64,000 nucleotides of DNA from Spirodela intermedia (taxonomy: Eukaryota > Streptophyta > Magnoliopsida > Alismatales > Araceae), in contig LR746281.1 in NCBI GenBank assembly GCA_902729315.2, positions 1,307,001 through 1,371,000 of the forward strand, read 5' to 3'. The position numbers and the translations under genes were made by a program. Numbering within the stretch: position 1 is the first letter of the stretch; each line of letters begins with the position of its first letter. This document shows positions 21,730 to 33,320 of the stretch, piece after piece. The notes beneath the pieces were generated by a model. The model did no database searches. It saw only the letters and a list, made by a program, of their open reading frames with translations, and was not told the DNA's origin.

Positions 21730-24700
21730 CTAAAGTTGCAAAGCTAGATCCGGGGGCTGTCCATCAAGCGCTGCCGCCGGAGGCCAGCCGGCCGACTGGA
21801 ACCTGACGTTCAGGTCCGGTGGGGCTGAACCCGGCTTCTGAAGTAGCGACGATGCCCGCTGCGAGGTGGTCGAGAGGCCGACGGCGTTCGAAGGGCTTGA
21901 CCAGTCGAGCCGCGCCCTCTCCGGTTCTCCGCGGGCACCAGCTGCAAGCGCCGGATGGACCGCGCCGGGCGGCGACACTGCAGGGGCGCCCGCCGTCGGC
22001 CCGGCAGGTCTCGTCGTCTTCCCAGCTTGCAAGAGACTGAAGCCGAGCGCGGCGTTGTTGATGAGACCATTCATGCCGTGGAAAGGAGGCTGCCTCGGCC
22101 GCGTGCCGGCCGGGCTAACGCTAGCCGGCGGAGAACACTCTGCAGCATCTGTCGGAGGTTCCGGCCATGGGGCCGCATGCGGCTGCTGGTGGCGCTGCGG
22201 CGCATCCTGTTCGCCGACCCATCCTCGGCCGAACTTGGTTCCCAGAGGTAGCACCTTCGCGATCTGCCTGGCGGCGATCTCCCAACCAGCAGGCCCGAGA
22301 TTTGCAGCAAAACGAGCGAGGCTCCTGGCGTACGCGTGCTCGATGCGAATCTCAACCTGGGGCGAGAATCAGAAGGCAACTTCATTATTTATTAAAAAAT
22401 AAAAACGGCATGAAATTGATCCTAACTTAGCAGACGGCACAACAACGTCCATAAATTAATTCAGGAATAAAGAAACAGTGAACTGACAGGAACCAACTGC
22501 CTCTTCTCCCCATCGAAGGTGGCCAGCACAGATGGGTAAAGCTGGGGAGGCTCGTATGTGTGGCGTCTATTCTCGTCCAAAACAGGAACTTTCTTCCCGG
22601 GCCTCATCAGAGCCCCCTTCACAGAACCTGCAAAGCCGATGATTTCTTCAGATCAAGGAAAAAAAATCTGACCGGAAATATCATATCAGGAAATAATCAC
22701 TCCACGAGACCTGAATCACCGTTTCTGTCGAGCCTCTCAGTCATCCAGTCGCCACCCTTCAGGCCATGACCATTCTTCGCTAAATCATGAGAAGAGTCTC
22801 CTCCATCAGTAAGGGTCACACCACGAGAGAGGTCATAAAAGGAGCGCTCAGCAGGTCTCCCTCCTGCCTTCTTAGTTCCATTCTTGCTGGGCGGTCTACC
22901 TCTCTTGGTACTCTTGGTTTCGGGTTCGCTATCATCACTGCTTTCCTGTCTTAGGTTTTCAAAGTCCTTCCTCGCCAGTTCTTGGATTGATCGAGCCTGA
23001 GGGAAAGTATGAGAAAAAAAATGGTTAGGGAGTTTCTCACAAGCACATTGAGGTAGGAAATGACCAGTGATTCAAGGTTTAGCAGTAACCTGTCGAAAGT
23101 AAATGGTATCTGGAGCATTATAGCGCATAGCATTAGAGCAGATTAAGAACACATCAGCCTGCATGCAAATCAAGACCAAAGTTAATCCACAGAGGTAAAG
23201 TTACGACAACCTCCCTCATCACATATCATGTATTTCTGCGCAGTCACATGTTATGAGGAAAAGTTAGCATTATAGGACAGCATAATGCATTCTATGCTTG
23301 AGAATGGCACACAGCTGCACTAGACTCGAGGAAGCTCAGAATTTTAGGTCTAAACACGGCCAAGCCGGCCTTTAATGGCAGCGAAAATCAAAATTATCAT
23401 ACACTGGACAGAAATTACATCCAAATGTGATTTCAGAATTACATATTCATATGACGTTCAATTGGGTTATTGATTTTAGGTACGCACATGATGATGAAGA
23501 ACCCAACAATTCCATCTTTTTCGCATTTTTTGACACAAATCAGTCATCTCGGGCCCACAGAAGGCCCTCTCAGCAGTGTAGCAGCAAAGATAATCCAGTG
23601 AAAGAAATCGCTTATATCCACAAAGCTTGATCCTCCAGGGAAATTTAAAGAATCGTAACGTGGGAAATCAGAGATTCCATGACTGCCGCATGTTCCCCCG
23701 GCCTTTGATGATATCCATCCACGTATGTGGGGATGATCACTAAGAAATAAAAGCCCAGGCACAATTCTTGACTATCGCAGTTGGGCAGTGCACCTAGCAG
23801 CTCTCCGTTGCATCCACAGAGAAAACGACTCAAGTCCTCTACAGTGATGGTGCTTAGACGAGGAAAATATTGAAAGGAGATTCCAGTGTTGCGTTACATT
23901 GCCAAGTAACCCACACCAGTTACGAATAATCTAAAAAAGAAAAGATAGTTAATCTACCACTTAACGCGCAAAAACTCAGAAGGATAGGCTGGACCATCTA
24001 AGTATTTCCACAAAGATTAACTGTATAATTTCAGCTTCTATAACAGGGAAGAAGGAGATCATCCATATCAACCACAAAAAGGAGCCTTCCCCACGGAACT
24101 CAAGTACTATATTTTCTGAAAATCGGGAGTATCCACCAGCAAGATAATGATGATTCTCTGTGGACTAATTGGAGATCCAGAGTCATGCACACCATCATCA
24201 CATTGAATATACAGCTTCGTCCAATGCATGAATTCCCCGTGTTGGAAAGACCACTTTGGATTCCATTATATCATGAAGGAGCTTCCTACCAGCCGGTACA
24301 CTACCCTTAATCCGTCATTCCAAAAACTTGACCTCAAAGAGAAGCGCGGTTCCTCACTCACACCCCGTTCCATTATAGGATCCTGGATCCATCCATCTTT
24401 AGAGAAGGGATGGACCAACTTCAAGCAGAACCTAGACATCACGCTCCCACCAGCACGTTTAACACTATCGCAGATTCATTCTGTGTTAACCCCAGAAATT
24501 TACTTAAGAACCCAACATGTTAGGAATTTCCCATGCTTGCAGGTTCCCCTGCCAGTTAGGGAACCAACCATGACTAAATAGCACATTATGGCAGACCTCA
24601 GCCTATGCCGCCAGGCTTGATAATATGACAGCCTAAGACACTGAAAACTGACACAGAAAATAGCAGCTTGGTTCTGTTCCTGCCTAAAAAACCAAATTCT

Positions 24701-27411
24701 TTCGAAAAGTTTTGATCATGGCCCAGCAAATTGTCAGTCGCATCAAAGAAGGATTGGAACGACTAAGAACTGAGAAGATTGACCCAACTCCACAATAGTC
24801 AATAGACAAAGCTCTCTATCACTACCAGGTCCGTTTCACATTAAACAACCCCGCAAGAGTATCATCATCAACACAGATATTTTTGGAAAATAATTGATAT
24901 TATTCTTATTTCCCGGAGTCATGTAAATACTCGCAGAGGCCGTCACACTTCCTTGAGGAATCTTGTCTACAAGCCAGATTAAAAGAGGTCCTTGGTTAAA
25001 TTCCCACAAAATCCCTAAACTATACTATTATTATTATATCATCACCTCCATTTCCTTGTGTTCTCTTCAGTTCTCATCCTCTCTTTCAATATCTTCACGA
25101 GACCACCTCCAGCTACAATGCCATTCGCAGAGAAATGGCAAGCTAAAATCGTCGGCACTAAATAGAAAATCCTCCTTTTATCTTTCCTCTAAATAGTTCA
25201 CCTCACCCCCACGAAGCATCGCGTTATCACCTTCTGTAAGCAACATTTCCCATTCTCTAGAAGTCTGCTCTGAAATCGTCACATTTAAGCTTTTGCCGAT
25301 TCCTATTTAGAAGGGCTTGAGGAACACTTTACATTGAAAATATGAAGACACCCATTCATGGCTATTATCTTCGTTTCGAACACCATGCTTGTAATAAAAC
25401 TGAATATAGAAATTCAGCACAAATTTATCGACATTGAAATTAGAGGACACCACAATCTCAGGAGGACATAAAAAACAAAACAAACAAATCGAAATTCCCA
25501 TCAGACAATTACCGAGATATTTCACTCCAGAGATTGAAAATTGCTTACAGAACGACAAGATATAAATTCAATTATTTGATAATATCGTCCCTTTCCCCAT
25601 AAAAACCGCATTCACCTCTGCTATTTCTTCCGATTTCTATAGTAAGTCGGTAAAAAAATGCAATAAATAATAGAGTTCTAAATGACTTTAGGATAAATCT
25701 AGACTTGACGAGATAGGAATACATTATAAGCAGCCTAGACCACAAGCCATCCTTAAACAAGCCGTCTATCAAACTGAGCAAACAGAAATAATCAGCAAAA
25801 AGGAAACTGTGACTCTAGACGTCAATGTCATGCCCAGATCTCTTAAAGCACTGGCTTACTAACCTCAAACATTTCCAGATTTGCATAGTATCCATCTGAA
25901 AGCCTCTTTCTCACAGTACTAAAATCCATCGGGTGTGCTATGATTTCATGGTAGTCAGGAAGCTGCACAAACAGACGAACAACACATGAAAAACTTCAGC
26001 ACAACAACAGAAACTGTTTTTTTCTAGCGCTCTCGCCGTTACAAAAGACTCGCTTACTTCACTGGGATCCACAGGCTCAGAGAACACGCCGTAAGTATCT
26101 TTCCTGTTGCACGTAGTGAAAGCCTCATCAGTGACAGTGTAGGTTACGAAATGAAACGAAAGAAAATAAATGCGCGAAAACAGAAACATTGAAAAATAAG
26201 ATAGAAGGATCAACAAGACACTGAAATGAACAACTGTCACTCACTTTTGCAGCCTGTCGAGGACGAACACCAACAGCATCTCGTCCGGCAGAGGAGTCGT
26301 GGGCCCAGAATCTGACGCCCCCTCTGTTCAGAGAGAAACATGAAAATATTGGAAACCTTTCCGGATTTCTGAGACTACGTGGTTCCTGTTGGGTTTGGAG
26401 AAATAAATGCATCCGGAGCATACCGTGCAGGCGATCTGTCGCTTTCGAGGAAGGGTTCTGTCTTCCTGTCTGCAACGGTTAAAGAAGAAAGAAATCTAGA
26501 TAAGTCCGCCGAGTACAGACTGTAGAAAAGTGAGAAAGCTTGACGAGAACATAGTGCGAGGAACGGGAACATGCCCCAGAGTGGAATAATCGGAGACTTA
26601 AAGAACAGAGAAGGGAGGAATTTCCGAGAAAGAAAATCGGAGAGAAAAAGAGAGAGAAAAGGACAAGCGAATCTTTGCAGAGGAACAGTCCAGCTTTTCT
26701 GGCAATAAAAGCCGAAAAAGGGTACAAATCCAGAAAAATTCCCACACAAATCATTGGATGTTGACCCAGCCCAGTCAGCGATTTCTCCGCCTTCAAAATC
26801 TACGACGAAAAAATGGTCAAATGAGATAACGGCGCCCAACTGTATTCTTACAGATTGAACCGCCTCGATCCTGCACCAGATCACCTCCGGGGTAAAAAGG
26901 AGAAGTGGATCCGCATACAACACAGCCCAGGAATCGGGGAGCCACCAGAAATCGGGGGCAAAGCGGCGTGATTCACCTTCTCTCGAAGAGACTCATCGCC
27001 ACGAACAGCATCGATCTTCCTCTTCTTCCGAGACGCTTCACCCTCGACGTTTGATTCCGACGCGGACCCATCCGAGTGCGAATTTTTTGCCCGAGAATCG
27101 CCGGCCCTGCTGTCGCCGTCGTCATTCTCGTGCAACCGGAGGACAAGCTTCAGTTTCTTCTCCCGGCCTTGCCCGCTGGACTCCTCGTCTTCCTCGCCCC
27201 GTCCTCCATCTACCCCGTGGAAAGGGCTCCCATCCGAGGTCCCGTGGCTTGGGTTGGAGCTGTGGAAACGAAGGTACGGACTGGGGCTAGGGTTAGCGTT
27301 TCCCTTATTTTCCTGATGTTCCTGCTGCAGCAGCTGCTTCTGGAGGCGTAGGCTCCGCCTCTGCAGATCCAGAAGGGAAGGACGTCCCTTCTTCTTCCTC
27401 TTCTTCTCCAT
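21730..27411 (-). CDS. single-bromodomain protein, BRD1/2/13-type SWI/SNF subunit candidate
   Basis: Nuclear acetyl-lysine reader related to Arabidopsis BRD1/BRD2/BRD13, subunits of BRM-containing SWI/SNF complexes. Exons on the minus strand: 27411-26977, 26469-26424, 26323-26245, 26103-26058, 25962-25864, 23158-23090, 22996-22711, 22627-22488 and 22356-21730, joining to 608 aa. MEKKRKKKGRPSLLDLQRRS opens the protein (AT-hook-like GRP). The bromodomain (about 172-270) reads PLPDEMLLVFVLDRLQ, KKDTYGVFSEPVDPSE, YHEIIAHPMDFSTVRKRL, then SNAMRYNAPDTIYFRQ with the conserved Asn that binds acetyl-lysine. KSTKRGRPPSKNG is a second AT-hook-like basic patch. A conserved region VEIRIEHAYARSLARFAANL precedes a Pro/Ala-rich tail with PPDLNVRFQ and terminal PPDLALQL. 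Intron 5 is 2.7 kb. All phases agree. Confidence 0.93.
23159..25863. other. 2.7 kb intron of the bromodomain gene
   Basis: Intron between the exons encoding YANLEMFE and ADVFLICSNAM, interrupting the bromodomain coding sequence. It has stops in all frames, and I saw no nested gene or recognisable transposon. Confidence 0.7.
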
Positions 27412-27435
27412 TCTCCCCGCTTTCCCGTATCTATT

Positions 27436-27469
<34 letters not shown>

Positions 27470-27938
27470 TCAAACGGGTGCGGTTTTTTTTAATTTTTCC
27501 GCTGATTTTCTGATTCCAGCAGACGCGCTCTTGGACTGTGAAGGGAAAGTTCTCCTTTTAGCACCGTCTCGCACGTGAGATCAGTGCCACACGCGCGGCA
27601 CTGCTGCACGTGCCAGCGAGGGTACACGCGATCTTATTGGCTGTAAGATAGATGACGACAGTAAGCTCCATCCCAACGCTTACAGGGACGAGTCAGACTC
27701 GATTCGACTCAGTGAGTCCACCCGGATCGTCGGGCTGGACTCATTTTATCCCCCCACTTAATATCCACGGCCCTCGAATCCCCTTCCTTCCCGTCACCAG
27801 ATCCTGTCGGATCAGTGCAGCAGTCCCCCAGACCACGCTCACAACCTGTTTGATGAAATGCTCCTCTGAGACCGCGATATCTCTTCCTGTCCATTTCCCT
27901 CTCTCTGTCCCTCTGATCAGTGCCGAAGGGCTGTGCGC
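27412..27938. promoter_or_regulatory. short divergent promoter between bromodomain and PPR genes
   Basis: 527 bases separate the two start codons. A CT tract (27437-27470) lies in the probable bromodomain leader. GC-rich ACGTG-containing sequence lies near 27570-27610. No TATA box is obvious on either side. Confidence 0.5.
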
Positions 27939-29432
27939 ATGGAGAAGGTTCTGACGAGGTTAATCTGGCCATCACTACGACGGCCCGAGTCTGGCTATGG
28001 CGCGCGGGGCAAGGCAAGTGCCGCAGCCTGGAAGCAGCCGAAGTCGTCCCCTTCATCCCGTCGCAAGCTGCCCAAGAACCTCCGCTACCCACGGCGCGCC
28101 AAGGTGCCGCCGGACTCGGGGGTCAACAGAGCAGCGGTCTTGAAGAAGGTGGAGGAACCGGAGAGGCAGCCTACCGGAACCGCCGCCGGCGACGAGGAAG
28201 ACAACGGAGAAGCCTTCGACGGCTCAGTGTGGAGCCAAGAGGAGATCGAAGTCATATCCTCTTTATTCGAGCAGCGGATGCCCCAGAAAGCCGTGAGACG
28301 GCGGAAAGAGAGCGCCGCCCATGTCCCGCCACCGCGGGGTGCACGGCCAGCGGGGACGCCGGCACCGAAGAGGTACGTCCGGGCGGCGTCTCGGGGGGCG
28401 CCGTCGCTGCGGTCGCCGGTCAGCTCTCGCGTCTTCAAGAACCCAGAGGTGCTCGTCCGCATAGCCAGGGAAATCGGGGCCCTCCCCGCTGATGAAGACG
28501 CCTCCGAAGTTCTCGGAAGGTGGGGGCCCTTCCTGCGCAAGGGCTCCCTGTCGATGACCATTAAGGAGCTGGGCCATATGGGTCTCCCGGAGAGAGCGCT
28601 CCAGACCCTCTGCTGGGCTCAGAAGCACCGGCCTCTGTTCCCCGACGACCGGATCCTGGCTTCCACTGTGGAGGTCCTCGCCAGGAACGGGCAGCTGAAG
28701 ATGGGGGCGCCCATGGAGAGATACCTGAGCTCGGCCAGCCGCACGGTGATGGAGGCCATGGCGAGGGGATTCATCAAAGCAGGGAACGTGGACCTCACCC
28801 GGAAGATCCTCCTCTTCGTCAGGGACAACAAGCGGGCGCTCGACGCCAGCATCCACGCCAAGCTCATCCTGGAGGCTGGGAAGAACCCCGACAGGCTCAG
28901 GCTCGCGGAGGTCCTCCTGGACGAGCTCGGGGACAGGGAAGATCTTGACCTTCGGCCACAGGACTGCACGGCCATAATGAAGATCTGCATCAGACTGGGG
29001 AGATTCGAGGCGGTGGAGAGCCTCTTCGAGTGGTTCAAGCAGTCCAGAGTGAACCCCACCGTCGTCATGTACACTACCATCGTCCACGGGAGGTTCCGCT
29101 CGGGGGATCTCCGGGGAGCACTGGCCGCCGTGTGGGAGATGGAGGAGCGGGAGCTTCTCCTCGACCTCCCGGCTTACCGGGTTGTGATCCGGCTGTGCGT
29201 GGCCCTTGGGGACCTCGCGAGGGCCGCTAGGTACTTCTCTCGGCTCAAAGAGGCCGGATTTGCGCCCACATATGACATTTACAGAGACATGATCAGGGCC
29301 TACGCTGCCGGTGGAAGGCTCGCCAAGTGCCGGCAGATCTGCAGAGAGTTGGAGACGGCGGGGTGGAAGCTCGACAGAGGGGCCCAGAACCTGTTGCTCC
29401 AGATTGAAGACGGCCTCCTCTCTGATGATTGA
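27939..29432 (+). CDS. pentatricopeptide repeat (PPR) protein, P-type, intronless
   Basis: 497-aa RNA-binding repeat protein, expected in chloroplasts or mitochondria. The frame is open further upstream only from a GTG; the first ATG is 27939 (MEKVLTRLIWPSLRRP), giving an Arg/Ser/Ala-rich N-terminus that could be a transit peptide. A basic/acidic linker (residues about 30-170) precedes alpha-helical repeats, including SMTIKELGHMGLPERALQTL, DCTAIMKICIRLGRFEAVES, VVMYTTIVHGRFRSGDLRGA, AYRVVIRLCVALGDLARAAR and YDIYRDMIRAYAAGGRLAKC. Spacing is close to 35 residues, as in P-class PPRs. No E or DYW editing domain follows. The GC-rich, intronless structure is normal for the family. It resembles the small PPR group around At2g01860, but I hold that orthology loosely. 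Confidence 0.92.
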   Translation: MEKVLTRLIWPSLRRPESGYGARGKASAAAWKQPKSSPSSRRKLPKNLRYPRRAKVPPDSGVNRAAVLKKVEEPERQPTGTAAGDEEDNGEAFDGSVWSQEEIEVISSLFEQRMPQKAVRRRKESAAHVPPPRGARPAGTPAPKRYVRAASRGAPSLRSPVSSRVFKNPEVLVRIAREIGALPADEDASEVLGRWGPFLRKGSLSMTIKELGHMGLPERALQTLCWAQKHRPLFPDDRILASTVEVLARNGQLKMGAPMERYLSSASRTVMEAMARGFIKAGNVDLTRKILLFVRDNKRALDASIHAKLILEAGKNPDRLRLAEVLLDELGDREDLDLRPQDCTAIMKICIRLGRFEAVESLFEWFKQSRVNPTVVMYTTIVHGRFRSGDLRGALAAVWEMEERELLLDLPAYRVVIRLCVALGDLARAARYFSRLKEAGFAPTYDIYRDMIRAYAAGGRLAKCRQICRELETAGWKLDRGAQNLLLQIEDGLLSDD

Positions 29433-29487
29433 CCTTGTGTATCATTCTCATTCTTCCCTCGTCTTCAAAACCGCCCCAGTTTGAGGG

Positions 29488-30015
29488 TCAAGAAGTTAAG
29501 CGACGGCTATAGCGGGGATCGTCCGAAGGTAGAAGACGCTGCTGCAGAGTTTTCATGAACAGGGCGATGGTGGGCGATCTTGTCATCAGTACGGCCTGCT
29601 GGATCTCTACATATCTGGAACCGATCATCATCATCTTGTCCTTACGTCGCTTCATTTGCTGCCTTGGTTGATGGGTACTCGGGGGATTCCCCCGGAGCTT
29701 GAGGACCTCGCTTGCTCCATCTTGCCGTCGTCGGGGGATCTCCTCGCCCGAGGGGAAGGGTGATGGGGGAAGCTGGTACTCCCCATTATCCAAGTGACCG
29801 GAGTAATTCACCTCTGCGGCGATGGCCTGGCTGTAGTCCTGCTTTTTACAGCGGAAAACCTCGACGTATACGTCGGCCTCGCCGGAGAAGCTGCTGTTCT
29901 TCTTGGCCAACAGGCAGTCCAAGACATCCAGGCCGGCAAAAGAACTTGAGGACGTCGAGATCAGTGCAGCTGAAGGGTATGCCTCACGGTGGAACAGCGG
30001 GGAAGGAGAAGGCAT
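29488..30015 (-). CDS. hypothetical 175-aa ORF, convergent with the PPR gene
   Basis: Single open frame from ATG 30015 (MPSPSPLFHREAYPSAALIS) to TGA 29488, ending RRLTS. I do not recognise it. The first third is mixed and reads like real protein (FAGLDVLDCLLAKKNSSFSG, ADVYVEVFRCKKQDYSQAIA). The middle is Pro- and charge-rich and the end is basic. It has no signal peptide, membrane segment or known motif. It is convergent with the PPR gene, starting 583 bases past its stop, so it could also be a chance ORF in a GC-rich 3' flank or a gene fragment. Confidence 0.35.
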   Translation of the reverse strand: MPSPSPLFHREAYPSAALISTSSSSFAGLDVLDCLLAKKNSSFSGEADVYVEVFRCKKQDYSQAIAAEVNYSGHLDNGEYQLPPSPFPSGEEIPRRRQDGASEVLKLRGNPPSTHQPRQQMKRRKDKMMMIGSRYVEIQQAVLMTRSPTIALFMKTLQQRLLPSDDPRYSRRLTS

Positions 30016-30426
30016 TGCTGTCTACCTCGCCGTGGTCACCAGTGTCAGGTGTGACGCCCTGAGCTCAACGAATCCACATTCCGGGAGCGGAACTGCACTG
30101 CTGGCATGAGCCCGGCGGTGAGCCGTGTGGGCGTGGCATGGCTTCATGTTTGCAGAGGCGCACGGCGGACGGCGGCACGGATGCAGCACGCGCGGGGGAC
30201 GTTGGATTGCACACCGGCATGCATGGCTCACGCAGACGGCACTGCTGAGGTAGAGTAAGGGTCAGGAGGCACTCCTGAACCTCGCAGGTGAAGCGAGCGC
30301 TGGCATAGGACAATATGTGAGGTACGCAAGGCGCATGCGTATACACATGAAGCTCAAGTGAAGGACCCTACCAAATACGGAAAAAGGTCGGGGGAGCGTC
30401 TTGAGAACCCTAAAGTACGTTGATGA

Positions 30427-30975
30427 GTGTCACCTTCCATGACTATATTGGCCGCTTTGTTCTCGTATACTTCGATCGCATTTTGGCCTAAATGGATGAA
30501 AATATTTATTCAAGCATCAGATTATAATACATGGAACGTGATCGCAAATGACAGATATGAGGTAAAGGTGATGCAGGATCATCGCTACGAACAAATAAAC
30601 AAAGTTTTTATATTCTAGTGAATTCAATAGTCTCTCTATGTAGTACTGAAAAAGAGATTTGGGATAAACTTTAGAAGTTACGTATGAAATGACCAAATGA
30701 AAAGTGAAGGAATCGAAAATTGATCAACTTACTTACCAATATGAGCTATTTTTTATGATTGAAAATAAATTAATTTTAAAATGTTTACAATATTTACTAA
30801 TATTACAAAAGGGTTGAAATATCTAGTATCACAAAAAAAAAAAAAAACTGTGAAGTTATCTATTGATAGTGATGACAAAGACATTGCCCTACTTACTATG
30901 AAGCTTAAGAGACAGTTGACCAAAAAGGGAGCCCACAAATCTGGAAAAAATCATTTACATCCTCAATTGATGTAA
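30427..30975 (+). mobile_element. Ty1/copia retrotransposon gag (UBN2-type) fossil
   Basis: Translated fragments line up in order with copia-type gag. FWPKWMKIFIQASDYNTWNV is at about 30481-30540. A frameshifted middle at about 30640-30800 retains pieces resembling EIWDKL, ESKIDQLTYQYELF and MFTIFTNITKGLKYL. The end at about 30850-30930 reads LSIDSDDKDIALLTMKLKRQ. Stops and frameshifts show it is inactive. No zinc knuckle, protease or LTR pair was found next to it. Confidence 0.7.
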
Positions 30976-32029
30976 CCTTTAGTTTCTAACTTTAGTTCAA
31001 AGATCTTTACACTTTTATGTTCAAATTAAAATTGGTCTGAATTTCTCCTAGATATTTCATCATATTTATAATATTAGAATATCTTGTGAACATTTTCTAA
31101 ATCAATCCATTTTCAGTAATACAAAATAGCTTTTAATAGTAAACAAGTTAATTGAATTTTTTTTGTCCCTTCGTAAATAACTTAGAATTTATCTCAGATC
31201 TCCTTTGTAATGTTGTTTCAAGAGATTATTAAACTCATTAGAATCTTAGGCACGATAAATGATATTCACAACTCTAGCGACTCAAAATTTCTCAAATCCT
31301 CTTTAAAGTCTACAACCCTAAGTAGTTACAATCAGAGAAGCTCCCAACTTCTCTCTTCTTAAATTTTAGGTTCCAAGGAAACATCATTTCCAATATTTTA
31401 ATGCAAATAAGATGAAAAAAAAGGCCCAATTATAATCAGTCAGATGCAATGGTGTTGGATCAATCAATCTCACACACAAAATTAATCGTTTTGTTTGTTA
31501 GGTTAGTAGTAGATCTAACTCTCACATGGCATTCTCTTCAATCGATGTAATTTCTTCATTTATTACGTTCTATCACTCATTTTTGTATCAAGGCTCCCCA
31601 TAATATGATAATTCTACAACCATAATAGTAGAAATACATGATTCATGTATTTCACTTAAGATTATTTGAATATTCATTGAATTAGGATTAAAATAATTAT
31701 GCTTGTCAAACCCTCTACAAGGACTTGTAGACTCTATCCAAGGCAAACTAATGACGCAGAAATTTAAAGCATCACACCTTCCCCTAATTGCGTCAATTAT
31801 TATTTTTTTTTGGAAAAATATGTTTGTCTAATTAGAACATCTAAATCTTATAGTTATTTTCATAAAAAATAACACTTTGACGAGCCAATAATTTATCAGT
31901 TTAAAGAATATATAAATAAACACATGACTAAAAGAAATAAAATTGTATTTATTTATTTATTTTAATGAGATCATAAAAATCAATTAATATATATATCTAA
32001 TACAACCAAACACTTTCAAGCCTCTGGTT

Positions 32030-32470
32030 ATACCATGTTTCACAAGGAGTCATATATGAATATAAATTATTGTTGCCACAGCTTCTGCCCAATAATCATT
32101 TTGAAGATTCTTCTCACTAAACATATTTTGTGCCATTTATATTACTATTCTAATTTTTTTTCAGCATTACTATCATTACTCCAAAAAAAATTAGTTGTTA
32201 ATTCCATACGAATAGCATCTTACATGTAAAAGAAATTAACCTAGTAAGATAAAAATGATCTCCCTCTATCTGTCCAAATGGTCCTTATACTTGCTCACTT
32301 GAGGTTCTACATAAGTTTTAAATTCTAGAAAATTTTCAATTCCTTAAAACTTACGAATCAGAAAATATCTTCAACTCATGTGGGTAAGACTATTGATAAT
32401 CAGTAAAACATATTAGTTGTTATTCGATGATGTACTCTTCACTTGATCACAAATATCAAAAACACACCCG
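32030..32470 (-). mobile_element. Ty1/copia integrase-core fossil
   Basis: On the minus strand, broken frames spell copia integrase landmarks in the right order: FLEFKTYVE (about 32340-32310), RTIWTDRG with one catalytic Asp (about 32290-32262), MELTT (about 32210), a decayed NGVAERKNR region (about 32180-32140), then EKNLQNDYWAEAVATIIY (about 32110-32060) and a TPCETW copy of TPYEAW (about 32050-32030). Several stops and indels make it inactive. It points opposite to the gag fossil at 30.4-31.0 kb, so the two are not one intact element. Confidence 0.7.
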
Positions 32471-32964
32471 CACAAACAGTGATAAACATATCAAAGAACA
32501 CTTGACAGCATATTAGTTGTTGTTCGAAAACTGACTTTGGCCTCTAAATTTTTTTTAATTGAAATGTTAAACAGTGTTCTTTACCATAAACACACCCCCA
32601 CAACATCATTCTGATTATAATCAGAGGCAAATAAAAAATCATATTTTTTTGATGTAATAATTTTAGTATATAAAATGTAAATGATAACTTTATTTTTTTT
32701 GGTGTGATATTTTGTCATGATTTTTCATGTGCACATATAATCTAATCTTTATAGCATACAACCATAAAAAATGTCAATCCATTAATGTTATAGCAACCAA
32801 TTAACGTAAGCATAATGACTAGTCTACAACACTTTAGTAAACAAATCACACTTCTTTTTTGTCAATTTCATGCTTTTTCTATTCAAGGTAAGTTTTACTC
32901 ACCTTACTCAAATAAGTGAACAAAGAAAACTTCCATCTCTTATATTTTTTTGTATACTTCTTCA

Positions 32965-33320
32965 GAATGCAAATACATCCATTCGCCATCATTCTCGTCA
33001 CGTCCAATGGTTATAGGTGATTTGAAATTATCATTCTACAGCTGTGATGACACCTTTTCATTATGGAGTGGAGCATACCAAATTTATTCATTCATAGGAT
33101 GTTATGAAATGGTGAGAAGATCTCAACCCACGAAATCACAAACACATCTATTCACAATTATTCTCACATCATCCAATGGTTAGACGATGATTCAAAATTA
33201 TCATTCTATCCTTGTGATCAAACGTATTTTTATTAAGGATTAGAGCACATCAAATTTGTTCATAGGCTTCTGTTCTGAATTGGTTAGAATATTTGAAAGA
33301 TCAAAACCCATGAGATCATA
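32965..33320. repeat. two-copy tandem duplication, about 169-bp unit
   Basis: Two diverged copies start near 32971 (aaatacatccattc) and 33140 (aaacacatctattc). Shared landmarks in the same order are CCAATGGTTA, AAATTATCATTCTA, a tGTGATnA stretch, GGA-(t/g)TaGAGCA and AAATTTnTTCAT. Divergence is substantial, so the duplication is old. No coding potential. Confidence 0.65.

Noticed and set aside
28263-29087. 274-codon minus-strand ORF inside the PPR gene
   Set aside because: Antisense shadow of the GC-rich PPR frame; composition is His/Arg/Pro-rich without domains.
32965-33320. Possible CRISPR-like or transposon terminal repeats
   Set aside because: Only two long diverged direct copies, no short spacers and no terminal inverted repeats; the context is plant nuclear DNA.
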